Assembly (NCBI GenBank): GCA_016748015.1
Contig: JAAOMT010000029.1
Span: forward strand, 174,896 to 238,895
DNA length: 64,000 nucleotides
Direction: 5' to 3'
Source: Geosiphon pyriformis
Taxonomy: Eukaryota; Glomeromycota; Glomeromycetes; Archaeosporales; Geosiphonaceae
The notes under the pieces are model-generated. The model had not been told where the DNA came from. It ran no database searches and saw only the letters and a list, made by a program, of their open reading frames with translations. Shown here piece by piece: positions 50,085 through 62,569 of the stretch (position 1 is its first letter; each line of letters opens with the position of its first letter). Both the position numbers and the translations under genes were made by a program.

Positions 50085-50252
50085 ATAAAACTTAGAGTGA
50101 TTAGTGTGATAACGATTTCATGTGGATTTGCTGTCTTGGTGGAAGGGTACTACACAATTCAAGATTTTGTGTTTGATTATAACATTGTAGATCAAAAGTT
50201 GAAAAAAGATATTTTTCTTAGTGGAATTCCCCATAAATATCAAAAAGTCTAG
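50085..50252 (+). pseudogene. possible orphan exon
   Basis: After TCAAATCTAG a 55-codon stretch is open to TAG and reads like protein (GFAVLVEGYYTIQDFVFDYN...). An (ATT)n run at 50029-50057 lies just upstream, as in other introns of this window. On the minus strand 49825-49985 a second coding-like stretch (TKQVINIHYNGSVAVNNETK...) ends at a GTGAGA donor. They do not join into one gene. The family is unknown. Confidence 0.25.
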
Positions 50253-53200
50253 ACTCTTAAAGTCATGATCACATACACTGAATTTAGTATATAATTACGA
50301 ATCGCCAGTATAAACTATCCCTGCTTGTTGATCTTAAAAAAAGCAAGATTTCGGTAAGATTCTCAGAAAACCCAATATTTACTGGATCATTCATGAAAAT
50401 TTCTACGTGCATAAAAATATTAATAGACGATAAACATGTGTATTTTCACACACAGATTATAATTAATAAGCTGGTGAAAAATACTTTCCCAAAGGATTAG
50501 TGCTACATCCTATTATTATATTTGAACTAGATTCATTTGTAATTCTAAATATTTTGTATCTTGGAAAACATTTTCATCAAAAAAGAATATTTCTGCGTTA
50601 ATTAAATGTATATAATACGCTTTTTTCTTAATAAAGTACATTAACAAAAGGGAATAAAACTTTAATAAACAAATAATTTTAGAAAACCACAATTTTTTAA
50701 TCCGTTTCATTTGCAAATGTTTTTTTTTAACTTGGAATTATAATGTCAATTTTGTCAAATAATTTTTTCTCAAAGTTTTTTTACCATAACAAATGAAACT
50801 TTTATCAAAATGACATGATATTGAATGGTGATAATAAAACCTTTTTAAATTTTTCCAAATCATTATGAAATTTTTTTTTTGACTTTACATAAAATTTCTT
50901 TGGCAAAACTTGAATTTAATTAAAATATATACCTTGTAGTATTTTTTTAATCCTATAAAATTTCTGTATAATTTAAGCTTCAATAAAAGAAAATATAAAT
51001 TCTGAAAAAATATATCCTTATGATTAAATTTCAACCACTTGGACAAGAATCAAAAATTTTTTGTTCTAGTATTCTTTGATTGATTGACTCTTTAATGATA
51101 AAATATTAATTGAAAAAAAGGGTTTATTTTTATTTTGAATTTTTGATCTGAAATTTGGGCTCAAAGAAGTCTTGAAATTAAATAAAAAATTACTTTTTTA
51201 AAGCACATTCATTCACGCTAAACAAAATTTATTTAACGAGTATGGAATTAAAGATCTTTTTGTCAGAATTTTAGCTGAAATTCTGACAACGCTACAAATC
51301 AAAAATATGAATCAAAATTAAAAAATTCTTAAACACGGAATGATTTTACAAAAGATTTAAAAGGCTTTCATTTTGTTTTTTTTTTAATTTTTTTTTCAAA
51401 TAGCGAGAAAGAGTAATGTTTGTAAATTAAATTAATCTGATCATTTTAAGAAAAAGATTTTTGCAAAAAATATATTTTTTTATATTCAAATATAAATTCT
51501 TCTATCGACACCAAGGCATTCTAGATCTTTGAAATAGTGGTTGATTATTTTAAAACTAATTTTAAATGGGTGAAAATATTTTTGAAAAATATAAAAAAAA
51601 CGAAATTAATATTAAAAATTAAAATTTAGTACTTTGAAAATTTTTTTTGATACGTTAAAACTCTTATTTTATCAGTCAAAAAATATTATTGTAAAGTATT
51701 TTGAATTTTGAATTTTTAAATAATTTAATATTCATTTAAATTTACACCAAAATTAACTTTTATAATACTTATGATTTTATTTGAGTTAAATTTAAAATAT
51801 AAATTTTTCATTTATATTATAGATATTTTAATATTCATAAAATTGTGTTGTTTATATATTTATTAATATTTTTGCAATGTTTTAAAATATTATAAATAAT
51901 AAATTTTTTATTATTATTATTTATTTGAATAAAATTCACTTATAATCTGAGTAGCTAGTCACGTATAGCAATCTCATGAGTAGCATCTAATTTAGAACAC
52001 TTATTTTTGTATTAAAAAAAAATTAAAACTAAAATGTAATTTTTGTATTTATTTTTTTAATGCTTTATTTAATGTAGTCTAACTTCTATTTACTTACATA
52101 AAACATGTTTATATATATTATAAATAAACACAACTTAAGTTTTTTTAATTTTTTAATTATAATTGTTATATATATATATATTTTAAACCATTTTTATTTT
52201 TAAAATTTATTTATTAATTATTAAAAAGTAAAATTTTTATTAAAATAAATCAAAATATTTCAGCTAAAAACAAAAAAAATCAAAAAAATATAAAAATATA
52301 ATGTAATAATTAATTTTTATTAAAATAAAAAAATTTTAAAAAATATAAATTGTTATTAATAAATTATAATATAATATAATATATGCGATTTATTATGTAA
52401 ATAAAAAAATAATTAATTAATTCAAGAAAAAAAAATCAGTTTTTTATAAAAGGTAATTACTTTAATTAATTTCTTTTATTCAACAATTTATTTATTTTTA
52501 AATATTGAAAATTGCATAAGAATTTTATTTAATTTCATGTTCAAATAAAATTTTTAGAAATTAACAAATAAATTTGAACAAGCTTGTTAAAAATTTACCT
52601 ATAACCATTTATTATCACAATTATTTCATTAAAAATAACTATTAAATAAAAATTTAAGCTTATCATTTTTTGATTTATAAATAACCAGTCTCAATTTAAA
52701 CAAAACAAAAGCTAAATTATTTTGAAATCATTTATAAATTTTATTGTCAATATTATTTAAAGTTGTTTTTTCTTTGTAATTTATTCAAAATTTATTTTTT
52801 TTACTTACAAGTTTTATTTGATAAAAAAGCTAGGAAATTATTATTATGTTTTATAAATTGACATTATTTAAAAAACATTTTTAATTAAATTTTTTTTTAA
52901 TAATTAAGTTTAGTATGTCCTTTTTTTCACATTTTTTTTTTAATTCACAAATTTTTATTAAGTTTATTATTAATAGTTTTATTCCATTTCAAATTTTAAT
53001 TATTATATTTCTAATTTGGATTTTGAATTTAAATATAATGTATATCGATAAATTAATTGTTTTTTTAATTTTTTTTATAGCTATTTCTAATTAATTAAAA
53101 GTGTTGCATTCTTTTAAAAAAATAACAGTCAAGATAATTATAAGATTAATTTTGTATATTAGATCTTGATTATTTGAAACTGTTGTGAAAGAATTAATTG

Positions 53201-55283
53201 TTTCTGTTAATTTTTTCTAGTTTTTTCAATTAGATATTTTGTTAAGTTCTGTTGTAAATATATATTATTAAAAACTTTTTCTTCATATTCTCTTAGGGTT
53301 CTATTCGAAAAATCTTAATTTCTCTAGGTGTCAATATAAATTGGTATTCATGAAGTTTTTGAGTATAATAATAAAGCTTTTTCTACTTGGATCTTACTAT
53401 CAAACATGTAATAAATACAATAATTTTCTAGTAATATAATGTGTAGTTTCTTGCTTGGTTGTAAATCCTTTTTTTTTTTAAAGTTGAAATTATAGTTTTT
53501 AATTCTGTAGAATCTTTCTTTTTTGTTTCAGATTCTTTTTAAATATCTTCTGAAAATGTATTTTTTTAAGACTTTTCCAATTGTAGATATTTTTTCTTGA
53601 GATATTTTAAGATTTCTTGGTGGATTAAAATAAAAATTTTAGTTATTGCTTCATCATATTTGATCGAAAAAGCCTCGTTAATAAAATTTCCTTGTATTTT
53701 TTTGTTTTCATATACGGCACAAAATGAAGATTTAAGCATTTAGAATTCTAAATAAAGGAAACTTAATGAAAGAGCACATATCATTATTAGCCATGAAAAC
53801 TAAGGCTTAGCTCCTATTAAACGAAAATTTGATACCAAATTTGTAATTGTAAATAAAACTCTGATCAGAATTGGAATTGTCGAGGTCATTGCCTATTTTC
53901 TTAAACTGGATTCAGGCTTTCACAATCTATTATTACTGATAATAATTTCTGTTTCATCAAAAGTATAATGAATTGTTTGAATGATAAATCCTTGTTAAAT
54001 AAAAATGCAACAAGTATTATAACTTTTTCTCGATTTTTGCAATGTATCAACTTGTCGGTTTATAGCTGCCACAAAAAAAAAAAGAAAATATCAATTAAGA
54101 ACTTTTAGTGAGTTTTGATAACGGAAAAGTTTGGTTGAGAGAATAATGATAGGAATCGAAGTATTAAAATAATTGGACAAAGTAATAAATTAATTGATCA
54201 AATTGAAAATGTAGCTAAATTTTTCTATCTTATTTTTATTTATTTGATTTCCCTATATTTTTTTTTTTTTTTTTTTTTTCAATAAAACGAAATTTAATCT
54301 AATTCAAATAGATGAAAAATTCTGATTCATAATTTTTGTTATAAAAAAATTGTTAACATGAATAAATTTTTTTGTTCAGAATAATTATTTTGTTCAAAAT
54401 ATTTTTTTTAAGTTATTTTTCACACAAAGTTAATAGCAAAAATTAAAAAGTATCATTTTAAAAAACTCTAATTTTATAAATTTTTTACATATATGCTATA
54501 TTAAAAATTGTTCTACAATAAAATATCAAAAAAAAATTTAGAAAAATTTAGATCATATAAGCAAGTTATTGAAATTGAAATAAGACAGAAAAATAATCAA
54601 ATTTTTAATAAAGAATTTCGAAATTTAATGTTGAAAAATTAAAATTTATTCATTAATATGATACATAAACAAAATTTTAACAAAGTTTTTTTTATTACAT
54701 TAATTACTAACTAATAAATTAAAATATTAAATTATATTTCACTCATTTTTTATTTTGCAAAAAATTTTAAAAAATTTTAGTTTAGTGAAAATTTTTTAAA
54801 ATACATTATTGTAAAATAAAATATTTTGAACATTCATTTCTGCTTTTTATTCGTAGCCATAACTTTTTATTTTTAAATATGAAAATACCTTGATACAAGT
54901 GATTCAATATAAATTATATTTAGTGTCAAAATTTCTAATAATTGATCTTAATTAATCGTAGATATACTTGAATTTAACATTCAACGATAATATCAAATTA
55001 TATTTTTAAGGTTTTTCAGAATTCAAAAAAATGAATTGGTTCATTAATATAAATTTAAATTTTTAAATATCCATATTTGAATCGATGCTAATCCAAAATT
55101 TATGCACTGCTGAGATGGATGCTTAAAACCATTAATAATTGAAACAAAAAGCGTTTGAATCTCATTTTTCACATGAACTAAATTTGAAATAGCTGTTCAA
55201 TCAATAGAATACGGAAGATTATAATCATGTTAACAAATTTTGAGGTACAGTCAATTTGAAAGTGTTAATGTAAAGTGAAAAAA

Positions 55284-55286
<3 letters not shown>

Positions 55287-55324
<38 letters not shown>
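55287..55324 (+). repeat. (ATT)n microsatellite
   Basis: About 13 ATT units. Confidence 0.85.
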
Positions 55325-55326
<2 letters not shown>

Positions 55327-56537
55327 AATGCAGCTAATTATTTCATAAAATATTTTAGATAAATGTGAAAAAAAATTGAAGCATTTATGCAGACTTTCAT
55401 TGATAAATTATATTATTGTTAATTTGTCATAAAATAAGAGATATTTTTTTGATATTCTATTATTAAATCCCTGGTTTTCAATTGAAACGAAGCTATTATA
55501 TAAAATATAACTTTAACCGTTTGTTTTTTTTTTCATTTTTAAAAAAATTTCTTACAAATCGTTCATCTATTTATCAACTATAACTAAACAGATTTTAAAT
55601 TTTAATTATTTGAAAATAGCTTTAAAACATTCTTTCATTCAATAAAAATTAATTTTTTACTTTTGTAAAAGTTCTATGTTTGTTGATATTGGTTAAATTT
55701 TGCTGTACCATATATTTTTTTATTTCAAAAAAAAGAATTGTAAAAATTTTTACGTAAAAATATTGCATAAGATTTACATATCAGGAGATTCATTGCATGC
55801 GTGTCGTGTCTTTTTTTGTCATTTATGATAAACTCAATTTGTGTATGGCAGGTCGCCCAATTAAATTAGATTGCGGTATAGCCGGAACTCTATAACTATT
55901 ATCCAAAAAGCCGAATATTAAAATACCTTTGAATGCCACCATCGTCTACTCAAAATTGATATTTTATTTCGGGCATAGTGTCTGAAATTCGTTTAACCGA
56001 AAAAACATGTGCACCAAGTTGATTTCCATTTATCTAAATTTAAACTTAAATATTTTAACAATTCAAGTTTCTCTTTTAAACTTCATTCTGTAAAGGATCA
56101 AAGGGGCAAATGAGAAAATCTTGTTTCCCGCATCTTTCCCTTTGATCCAGACAAAATTTATCAATATTTCACAATGAGAAGTTTTGCCATTGGATTTTTT
56201 CAAAATTAAAAATCCTTTGTCCACTCATTTTTGAACAAAGTAAAAGCAAGATTTTTAGATTTTTTTTAAAATGGAATTTATTTTCAATATTATACAAAAA
56301 AACAAATAAGCTTAGCTTTTAGGTATTAAATTATAAATGTACATAAGTTGAACTCTACAAAAAAAAATTTTTTTTTAAAATAGAGATTAAAAGTTGGGAA
56401 CCAGGTTTTGCTTCTATTTTTTAATTACAAAAAGAGGGTCTATAATTAAGTGAGACTTTACAAGTTAATCAGGGTTTAAATGGACGGTCACTTTTAAAGT
56501 TTGTACAACGATTAGGTTAAACAGTTTTTGCTTCACA

Positions 56538-56919
56538 TTAAATAAACAGAGGCGCCTTTTGCCCCCACGTGCGATATAAGGTTACATCAGAATGTTGATT
56601 TTGCTCAAACTCCTGTCGAATGCTGATTATTAAATTATCGTAGGTTTTGGAATTTATACGCAACACAGGTTGTAAATATGGTTTTAAAATTTGAAGGCCA
56701 CTGGATGCAATATCATGAAATGATTCGGCAAGTTTTCCACCTTCTTTAGAAAGTGAATGTGATTTTTTTGCTGATGTCACGTAGCTTATGCCTGGAGTAT
56801 TCTTTAAGAAACCAGGAATTTGTAGGGCGACACGTGTATCAATATTCTTTCCTTGAAGAATTGATTCCCCTGTGAATAAAAAAGATATGGGATCAAAATA
56901 AATCTTTTTGTAAATCATG

Positions 56920-56979
<60 letters not shown>

Positions 56980-57608
56980 GCAATATACTTACAGGCATTG
57001 GCAAATGTTTGGAAGGAAGGACCCATGTTCTCTACATTCCAAATGCACTCCTGACTTTCGATAAAACCTCCAGGTTTCACCACTCTCACCAATTCATCGA
57101 AAATCTTTCCTGACCAATCTGTCAAAGTCAATGACGAAGCAAAGTTTCTCATTACCACAAAATCAAAATTTTCATTTTCAAAAGGAAGCCCATTTAATGC
57201 GTCTCCTTTAAGAAAGTGAACGTTTGGTGGCTTTATTTCACTCGGGAACGAAGCGAAAATGTCGATACCCCAAAATTGGACGTTTTGATATTCTGCTGCC
57301 ATCTCAAGTATCCAAGTTCCTGGACCGCAGCCAATATCTAAAACTTTAACATTGTTCCTAGAATTTATCAAGAGATTTTGGACTGGTGCCGAGAAATTAG
57401 TCATCCAGACCCATCTCCATGTATAATGAAGTTGTTGTAGCCTATCAATCTCATGAACCGTTGGAGGAAGAATAAGATTCGCAAGGGTTGTATTTGAGGT
57501 GGCGTTATTACCACTTATATCAGATTTTGAACGAATAACTTCTCCTACTATTCCATCAGAAAGTGATAATTTTTTCCCGTGTGTTAATTTTGAAGGAATC
57601 GCTCCCAT
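56538..57608 (-). CDS. class I SAM-dependent methyltransferase, two exons
   Basis: Exons 57608-56993 and 56869-56538 join to 315 residues. The 123-base intron has a GTAAGT donor and a TTCACAG acceptor and holds an (ATT)n array at 56919-56979; reading through it gives a false poly-Ile stretch. Motif I KVLDIGCGPGTWILEM (about 88-103), the acidic strand WGIDIFASFP, the motif LNGLPFENENFDFVVM and VVKPGGFIES are as in the paralogue at 34217. It transfers a methyl group from S-adenosylmethionine to an unknown acceptor. The N-terminus MGAIPSK fits the N-myristoylation consensus (Gly-2, Ser-6, Lys-7), so membrane attachment is possible. The two genes share size (315 and 314), intron place and layout. 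Confidence 0.85.
56919..56979 (+). repeat. (ATT)n array inside an intron
   Basis: About 20 ATT units (AAT on the plus strand) fill roughly half of the 123-base intron of the methyltransferase gene. Confidence 0.85.
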
Positions 57609-57732
57609 TGTATTAAAAGAAGTTTAATATTTAAAAAGAAAAAACTGTTTGTAGTGAAGGAAATTTTTCGATCGAAAAGCAGGGAAAGAGCCTCTTATTT
57701 ATTAATTTTAAAATCAATATTGAGTGCGTATG

Positions 57733-57915
57733 TTAAAAAGGATGGTTCCAATCTTGTTCACCCCAAGTAATTGTCTGATAAGAACCGACTAACCAAACAG
57801 CACCCTCTTGAGGTGAGTTCACATTGATACCAGCATTAACTAGAAGTCCATTTGAAAAAAGAATAACAGCAAATATCAAAGAAGCAAAAAATTTGATAGT
57901 TGAGAAATTAGTCAT
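57733..57915 (-). pseudogene. truncated Kre9/KNH-like secreted protein copy
   Basis: A 60-residue frame matches exon 1 of the gene at 59270-59968 almost exactly: signal peptide MTNFSTIKFFASLIF then NVNSPQEGAVWLVGSYQTIT. The match ends at QDWN, where the sequence breaks off and a stop follows at once. Exons 2-4 are missing. Its upstream region (57916-58650) copies the promoter of the full gene, including TATAAATA. It may be dead or may now make a 35-residue secreted peptide. Confidence 0.75.
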
Positions 57916-59150
57916 CTTGTAGAAGATTTTTTTAGAGTTTTGGTAAAAACTGTTTGAAATTCAAACTTTAGAAATGGTGAATTGGGCAGATGAGATTCAA
58001 AAAAGTAGAATGAAGTGTTTTGAAGCGAAAGTTCCTTCGTATTTATATGTATGGCTCTGCTATAATAACCCAATGGCTTCTCCTAGCCTTCTCTCTAAAA
58101 GCGAAATTCATCTAATAATAAATTGACATAGGATATTTTTTGTGCAATTTGGGACGCAATCTTAGAATTTCTCAAAGTAGATCACATTGGGAGTTCACTA
58201 TGGGGTATATACGTATAGGGAACACTGCATGAAAACTGAGTTGCTCATTCACTCATTGTTTTTCCAAACCTGCTATTTGACATTCGATTATCTTGAAATA
58301 TACTGCTTTTAATCCTCGCACAAAATTAAGCTAAACTTGTTCAAATAATAACTCCTTAATAGTTGTAATACCATAAGGGATTTTTTGTATGAGTATTGAA
58401 AAAAAAAGCCCGATTTTCTAAATTTATGTAGAGAGAGAGGTGTGTGCCAAGCCCTAGAAGGTTATAGGAGCCTATACATCTGTGCTGAGCCCTAGAAGGT
58501 AGATGGTTCCATTCCGAATGGGATGGGACATCAGATGTCTCAATCTCAGGAGCATGAACTTGAAATTGGAAAATATTCAGGTTTGAACATATTTAAGAAT
58601 TTTTAATATTGAATAGCCAAACTAATATTTATAAATGCAAGAGTCTCACTGAGAATTTTTTTATTGTGCATTCTTTTTTAATTTTTCTATGATAAAGAAG
58701 CAGGATTATTCAAATTTGAAAATTATTTTTGGTATTTTTTAAAATGTGAAATCTCTTTACAAAACTTTATTTGAAAGGCTGTATGAGATAGCTTAGATTT
58801 GTATAGTAAAAAGGGAACTATTGTAAACGATAGGAAGCTTCATGAAATTCGCTTGAACGTCCTAATTTCAAAAGTAACTCTTACTTCGAAAGTTCCATTC
58901 AACTTATTCTTCTAAATTAATCCTCATTATTATTGAAAAAAATTGTACGGTACGAAAGATAACGTCTAATTCAAATTTGAACACAGAGATTCCGTTTTAT
59001 TTTATTTTTAATAACTCTACACCAAATAAAAAATTGTATCTTAATAAAATTTTATACTCCCCGGCATTGAGGAAATGACCACTTCGAAAACCGAAGCATC
59101 AAATTTTTCCCATTCCTCAATTGAATTCAGGCTCAAATAGTCTTTGAAAT
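57745..59150. repeat. first arm of a tandem duplication
   Basis: It matches 59795-61260 along most of its length, including exon 1, the upstream region, a minisatellite and the far flank, with small indels. The start breakpoint is inside exon 1. Confidence 0.75.
58440..58505 (+). repeat. minisatellite CTGTGCTGAGCCCTAGAAGG, two copies
   Basis: The GCTGAGCCCTAGAAGGT unit appears twice with GGAGCCTATACATCTGT between. The matching array in the second arm has more copies. Confidence 0.75.
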
Positions 59151-59269
59151 AAAATTTTATTTACTAATTATTCCTAAATACATTTTACACACAATATGGA
59201 AGTAGAGGTTTTTTGATCTAGATATCAGCTTATGTGACCACCGTCATCAGTAACTAACACGAGTTTAAA

Positions 59270-59347
59270 TTAAACCTTGAAAGATATTTTGCCAGAAACT
59301 CCTCGATAATACGGGCTAGGCTGTATAAAGAAAATAAATTATTATTA

Positions 59348-59383
<36 letters not shown>

Positions 59384-59968
59384 TAAGTAAAAAAAAATGA
59401 GTTAGGACAGTAAAATTTGAAACGTTTGAAATTACCCATTCCGTTTCAACTACAGCATAATAGCTTTGAAGGTTATATTGATAAATGCCACTTGGTACTT
59501 GATATTGGGCATATCCTCTCCCAAATGGAACCTGTGAAAAAGGATTATTGTGGATCAAAAGTTAATATGGCTTTTTTCCAATGATAAAAAAAAACTTTCT
59601 GCACAGATACTTACCTTAGTAGCAACAGTAGCAACTTGAGTATTATCTCGCCAGATTGTAACCGAGACAGTAGTTGAAGATCCTTTAATAAATATTCGTA
59701 AGTATGATTCAAGATTTGGTAAGATGATTCTTTAAGTTTGACTCAAAAAAAAGATTTCCAAATCGGGAAAAAACTTACCACCAACAAGTTGGTTCCAATC
59801 TTGTTCACCCCAAGTAATTGCCTGATAAGAACCGACTAACCAAACAGCACCATTTTGAGGTGAGTTCACTTTGATACCTGGAGCAGCATTAACTAGAAGT
59901 TCATTTGAAAAAAGAATAATAGCAAAAATCAAAGAAGCAAAAAATTTGATAGTTGAGAAATTAGTCAT
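59270..59968 (-). CDS. Kre9/KNH-like secreted protein, four exons
   Basis: Exons 59968-59779, 59682-59615, 59531-59436 and 59320-59270 join to 134 residues. An N-terminal signal peptide (MTNFSTIKFFASLIF..., cut near LLVNA, about residue 28) is followed by NSPQNGAVWLVGSYQAITWG, the hallmark of the Kre9/KNH N-terminal domain (an all-beta sandwich). STTVSVTIWRDNTQVATVA, VPFGRGYAQYQVPSGIYQY and PSPYYRGVSGKISFKV complete it. Such proteins are extracellular and linked to beta-1,6-glucan assembly or to the wall surface in fungi. This one is small, with no Ser/Thr tail or GPI signal. Intron 3 (59321-59435) carries an (ATT)n run. A TATAAATA lies about 120 bases upstream. Together with the truncated neighbour it is a tandem pair. 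Confidence 0.85.
59341..59380 (+). repeat. (ATT)n array inside intron 3
   Basis: About 12 ATT units in the intron between exons 3 and 4 of the Kre9-like gene. Confidence 0.8.
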
Positions 59969-61260
59969 TTTGTTGAAGATCTTTTTAGAGTTTTGGTAAA
60001 AACTGTTTGAAATTCAAACTTTAGAAATGGTGAATTGGGCAGATGAGATTCAAAAAAGTAGAATGAAGTGTTTTGAAGCGAAAGTTCCTTCGTATTTATA
60101 TGTATGGCTCTGCTATAATAACCCAATGGCTTTTCCTAGCCCTTTATTTAAAAACGATATTCATCTAATAATAAATTGTCCTAGAATTTTTTTGTGTAAT
60201 TTGGGACGGGTTTTGCAGGATCTTAAGAATTATTAAATAGATCACATTGGGAGTTCACTATGGGGTATGTATGTACAGAGAACACTGAATGAAAACTGAA
60301 TTGCTCATTCACTCATTGTCTTTCTAAACCTGCTATTTAACATTCGATTTTTTGAAATATGCTTACTTCTCGCACAAAGTTAAGCTAGCCATGGTCAAAT
60401 AATTGATTTCTTGGAAAAAAAAAAGGCAGTTTTCTAAATTTAGGAGCATGAGGTTAAGTGTTAGATAGTGATTCCAGTTAGAGATAGAAATCCTGTGCTG
60501 AGCCCTATAAATCTGTGCTGAGCCCTATAAGGTTACAGGAGCTCTGTACATCTATGCTGAGCCCTGGTTATAGGAGCCTATACATCTGTACTGAGCCCTA
60601 GAGGGTTCCATTCCAAAATGGGATGGGACATCAAATGTTTGAAATTTTCATTCTTATTTTTCTTGTTTTAAGAATTTTTTGACATTGAACAGCCAAAATA
60701 ACATTTATTATACGCAAAAAGAGTCTCATTGATGATTTTTTTTATCATTATGCATTCTTTTTTGATTTTTCTATCATAAAAAAGCAGGATTATTCAAATT
60801 TAAACTTTTTGTTTGTATTTTTTAAAATATGAAATCTCTTTACAAAACTTTATTTGAAAGGTTGTATGAGATAGCTTAGATTTGTATAGTAAAGAGGGAA
60901 CTATTCTCAACAATAAGAAGCCTCATGAAATTCGCTTTGAACATCCTAATTTACCTAAATTATCTTTAATTAAAACTTTAAAGCTGATTATTCTACATTT
61001 CAAAAGTAATTCTTACTTCGAAAGTTCCTTTCAACTTATTCTTCTAAATTAATCCTCATTATTATTGAAACCAGTTATACAGTACCTCCGAAAAGATAAC
61101 GCCTAATTCAAATTTGAACACAGAGATTCCGTTTTATTTTATTTTTAATAATTCTACACCAAATAAAAAATTGTATCTAAATAAAATTTTATACTCCCTG
61201 GCATTGAGGAAATAACCTCTTCGAGGACAGAAGCATCAAATTTCTCCCATTCTTCCTTTC
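59795..61260. repeat. second arm of tandem duplication
   Basis: Copy of 57745-59150 with exon 1, promoter and downstream flank of the Kre9-like gene. The offset between arms is about 2.05 kb. Confidence 0.75.
60485..60605 (+). repeat. minisatellite GTGCTGAGCCCTA, four copies
   Basis: TGTGCTGAGCCCTATAA and variants recur four times here, against twice in the first arm at 58440. Confidence 0.75.
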
Positions 61261-62560
61261 GCATGGTCTTAAGCTCAACCACAGGCTTCGAAAAGACTTT
61301 ATTTTTTGGATATTATTCTTCAACGGCTTCTAATGTTCTCAATTGAACTCAGCTTCCAGTTAACACCTTAATTGAGTTCTGAAATGGCTTTTAGGATTTA
61401 AAGATAAGTATTTAGAGTTATTTTTTTGTATTCATCGCAAACACTAATAGTCCTTTTGATCCCTCCGCGCTTATCTCATTGGAGGAGACAACTCTTGCTC
61501 AATCGTGAGCGGTTTTATTTTATTTTCGTCGGATATAAGCATGCGTTTCTAAGACATAGGGTTTCTTTGTTGCGAATGTGACAAATAATGCGTTTATATG
61601 ATTTTGAGTTGCAACGATGTGATGATTAATCATCACGTTGGTTATAGTTAAATGACTACATTCAAAGGCCTAAATTGTTGACAATTTCATGGAATGGTCA
61701 TGTCCATACAAGTAAAACCTTTTTGTGCTTGCTAAGAACTGGTGGTCTTCCGGAACGTATTAAGTCTTCACTCTTTCCTGTTCTTTGTTAGTTGACAATC
61801 AGGGGGCTTATTGTTGTGGTCACGTTCAACCATTTTTGTGATTTATTGTTCCATGTATGCCAGAATCTTCCCCTTTTTCAATTTCGGTTAGCTGTGTATG
61901 AATGGATGTCATTTTTTTACATAACAATATGGAAAACTTGATATATTTATTATTTTTAAAAATGGTTACAGATTTTACTTTTTAGGGGCAATGTAGATAC
62001 AGAATACCGGGGCAGGGATGAAAAAGTTCAATTGAAATTAAATTTATTCGCTCAGTTTCCCAAATTCTAATTTTTCCTGATTCGAGGCCAATAGTGGGGG
62101 ACTTCGTCGGATAAAATCTTATAATTCTGATATTTCAAAAAAAATTTAATTATAGAATACGTTATATGCTGATAATGGTTCATCTTGGGATGTATTTATT
62201 TAATACCTCGCTGACGTTTGATAAAATATATTACATTAGAATAAATTATTTTGTCACTTCAGACTCCTTATTCTAAAAACCATTTCAAAACTATGTGGAG
62301 TAAATTTGTTACTGTTTAAAAACCAAAAATCTTGCTTTCTTCTTGTACGGAAGTGTGATACAAAATTAGGATAATTTTCTTAAGACAGTAAAGAACTTAA
62401 AAGATCGCAGTAATACTAACAATCTTAAATTGCACTTACGTGGTTATTTTTAATAACAAAAGACATTCTTATTTGTTTAATTTATTATTTAATTAAAGAG
62501 CGACTCGAAAATTCGAAATGTATACACAAATGGGTCCCCAAAAAGATCTCAAAAAACCAA
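61261..62560. other. intergenic, no gene seen
   Basis: Mixed composition, slightly GC-richer than the deserts. No exon or RNA gene is recognised. Confidence 0.4.
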
Positions 62561-62569
62561 GTATATAAG

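Larger units (their letters stand above)
43934..56537. other. long AT-rich desert
   Basis: More than 12 kb with no complete gene. It contains (TA)n with flanking TTAATATATT (44949-44990), (AAT)n at 45529-45614 and 46826-46931, a 16-base tandem repeat (48126-48187), (GAT)n at 49705-49731, (ATT)n at 50029-50057 and 55287-55324, and a poly-T run at about 54260. The 51700-53100 part is nearly pure A and T. Possible orphan exon pieces lie at 49820-50255. Confidence 0.5.

Noticed and set aside
60027-60236. Plus-strand 69-codon frame upstream of the Kre9-like gene
   Set aside because: It lies in the promoter of the minus-strand gene. Its twin in the other arm has a different end, so the frame is not preserved.
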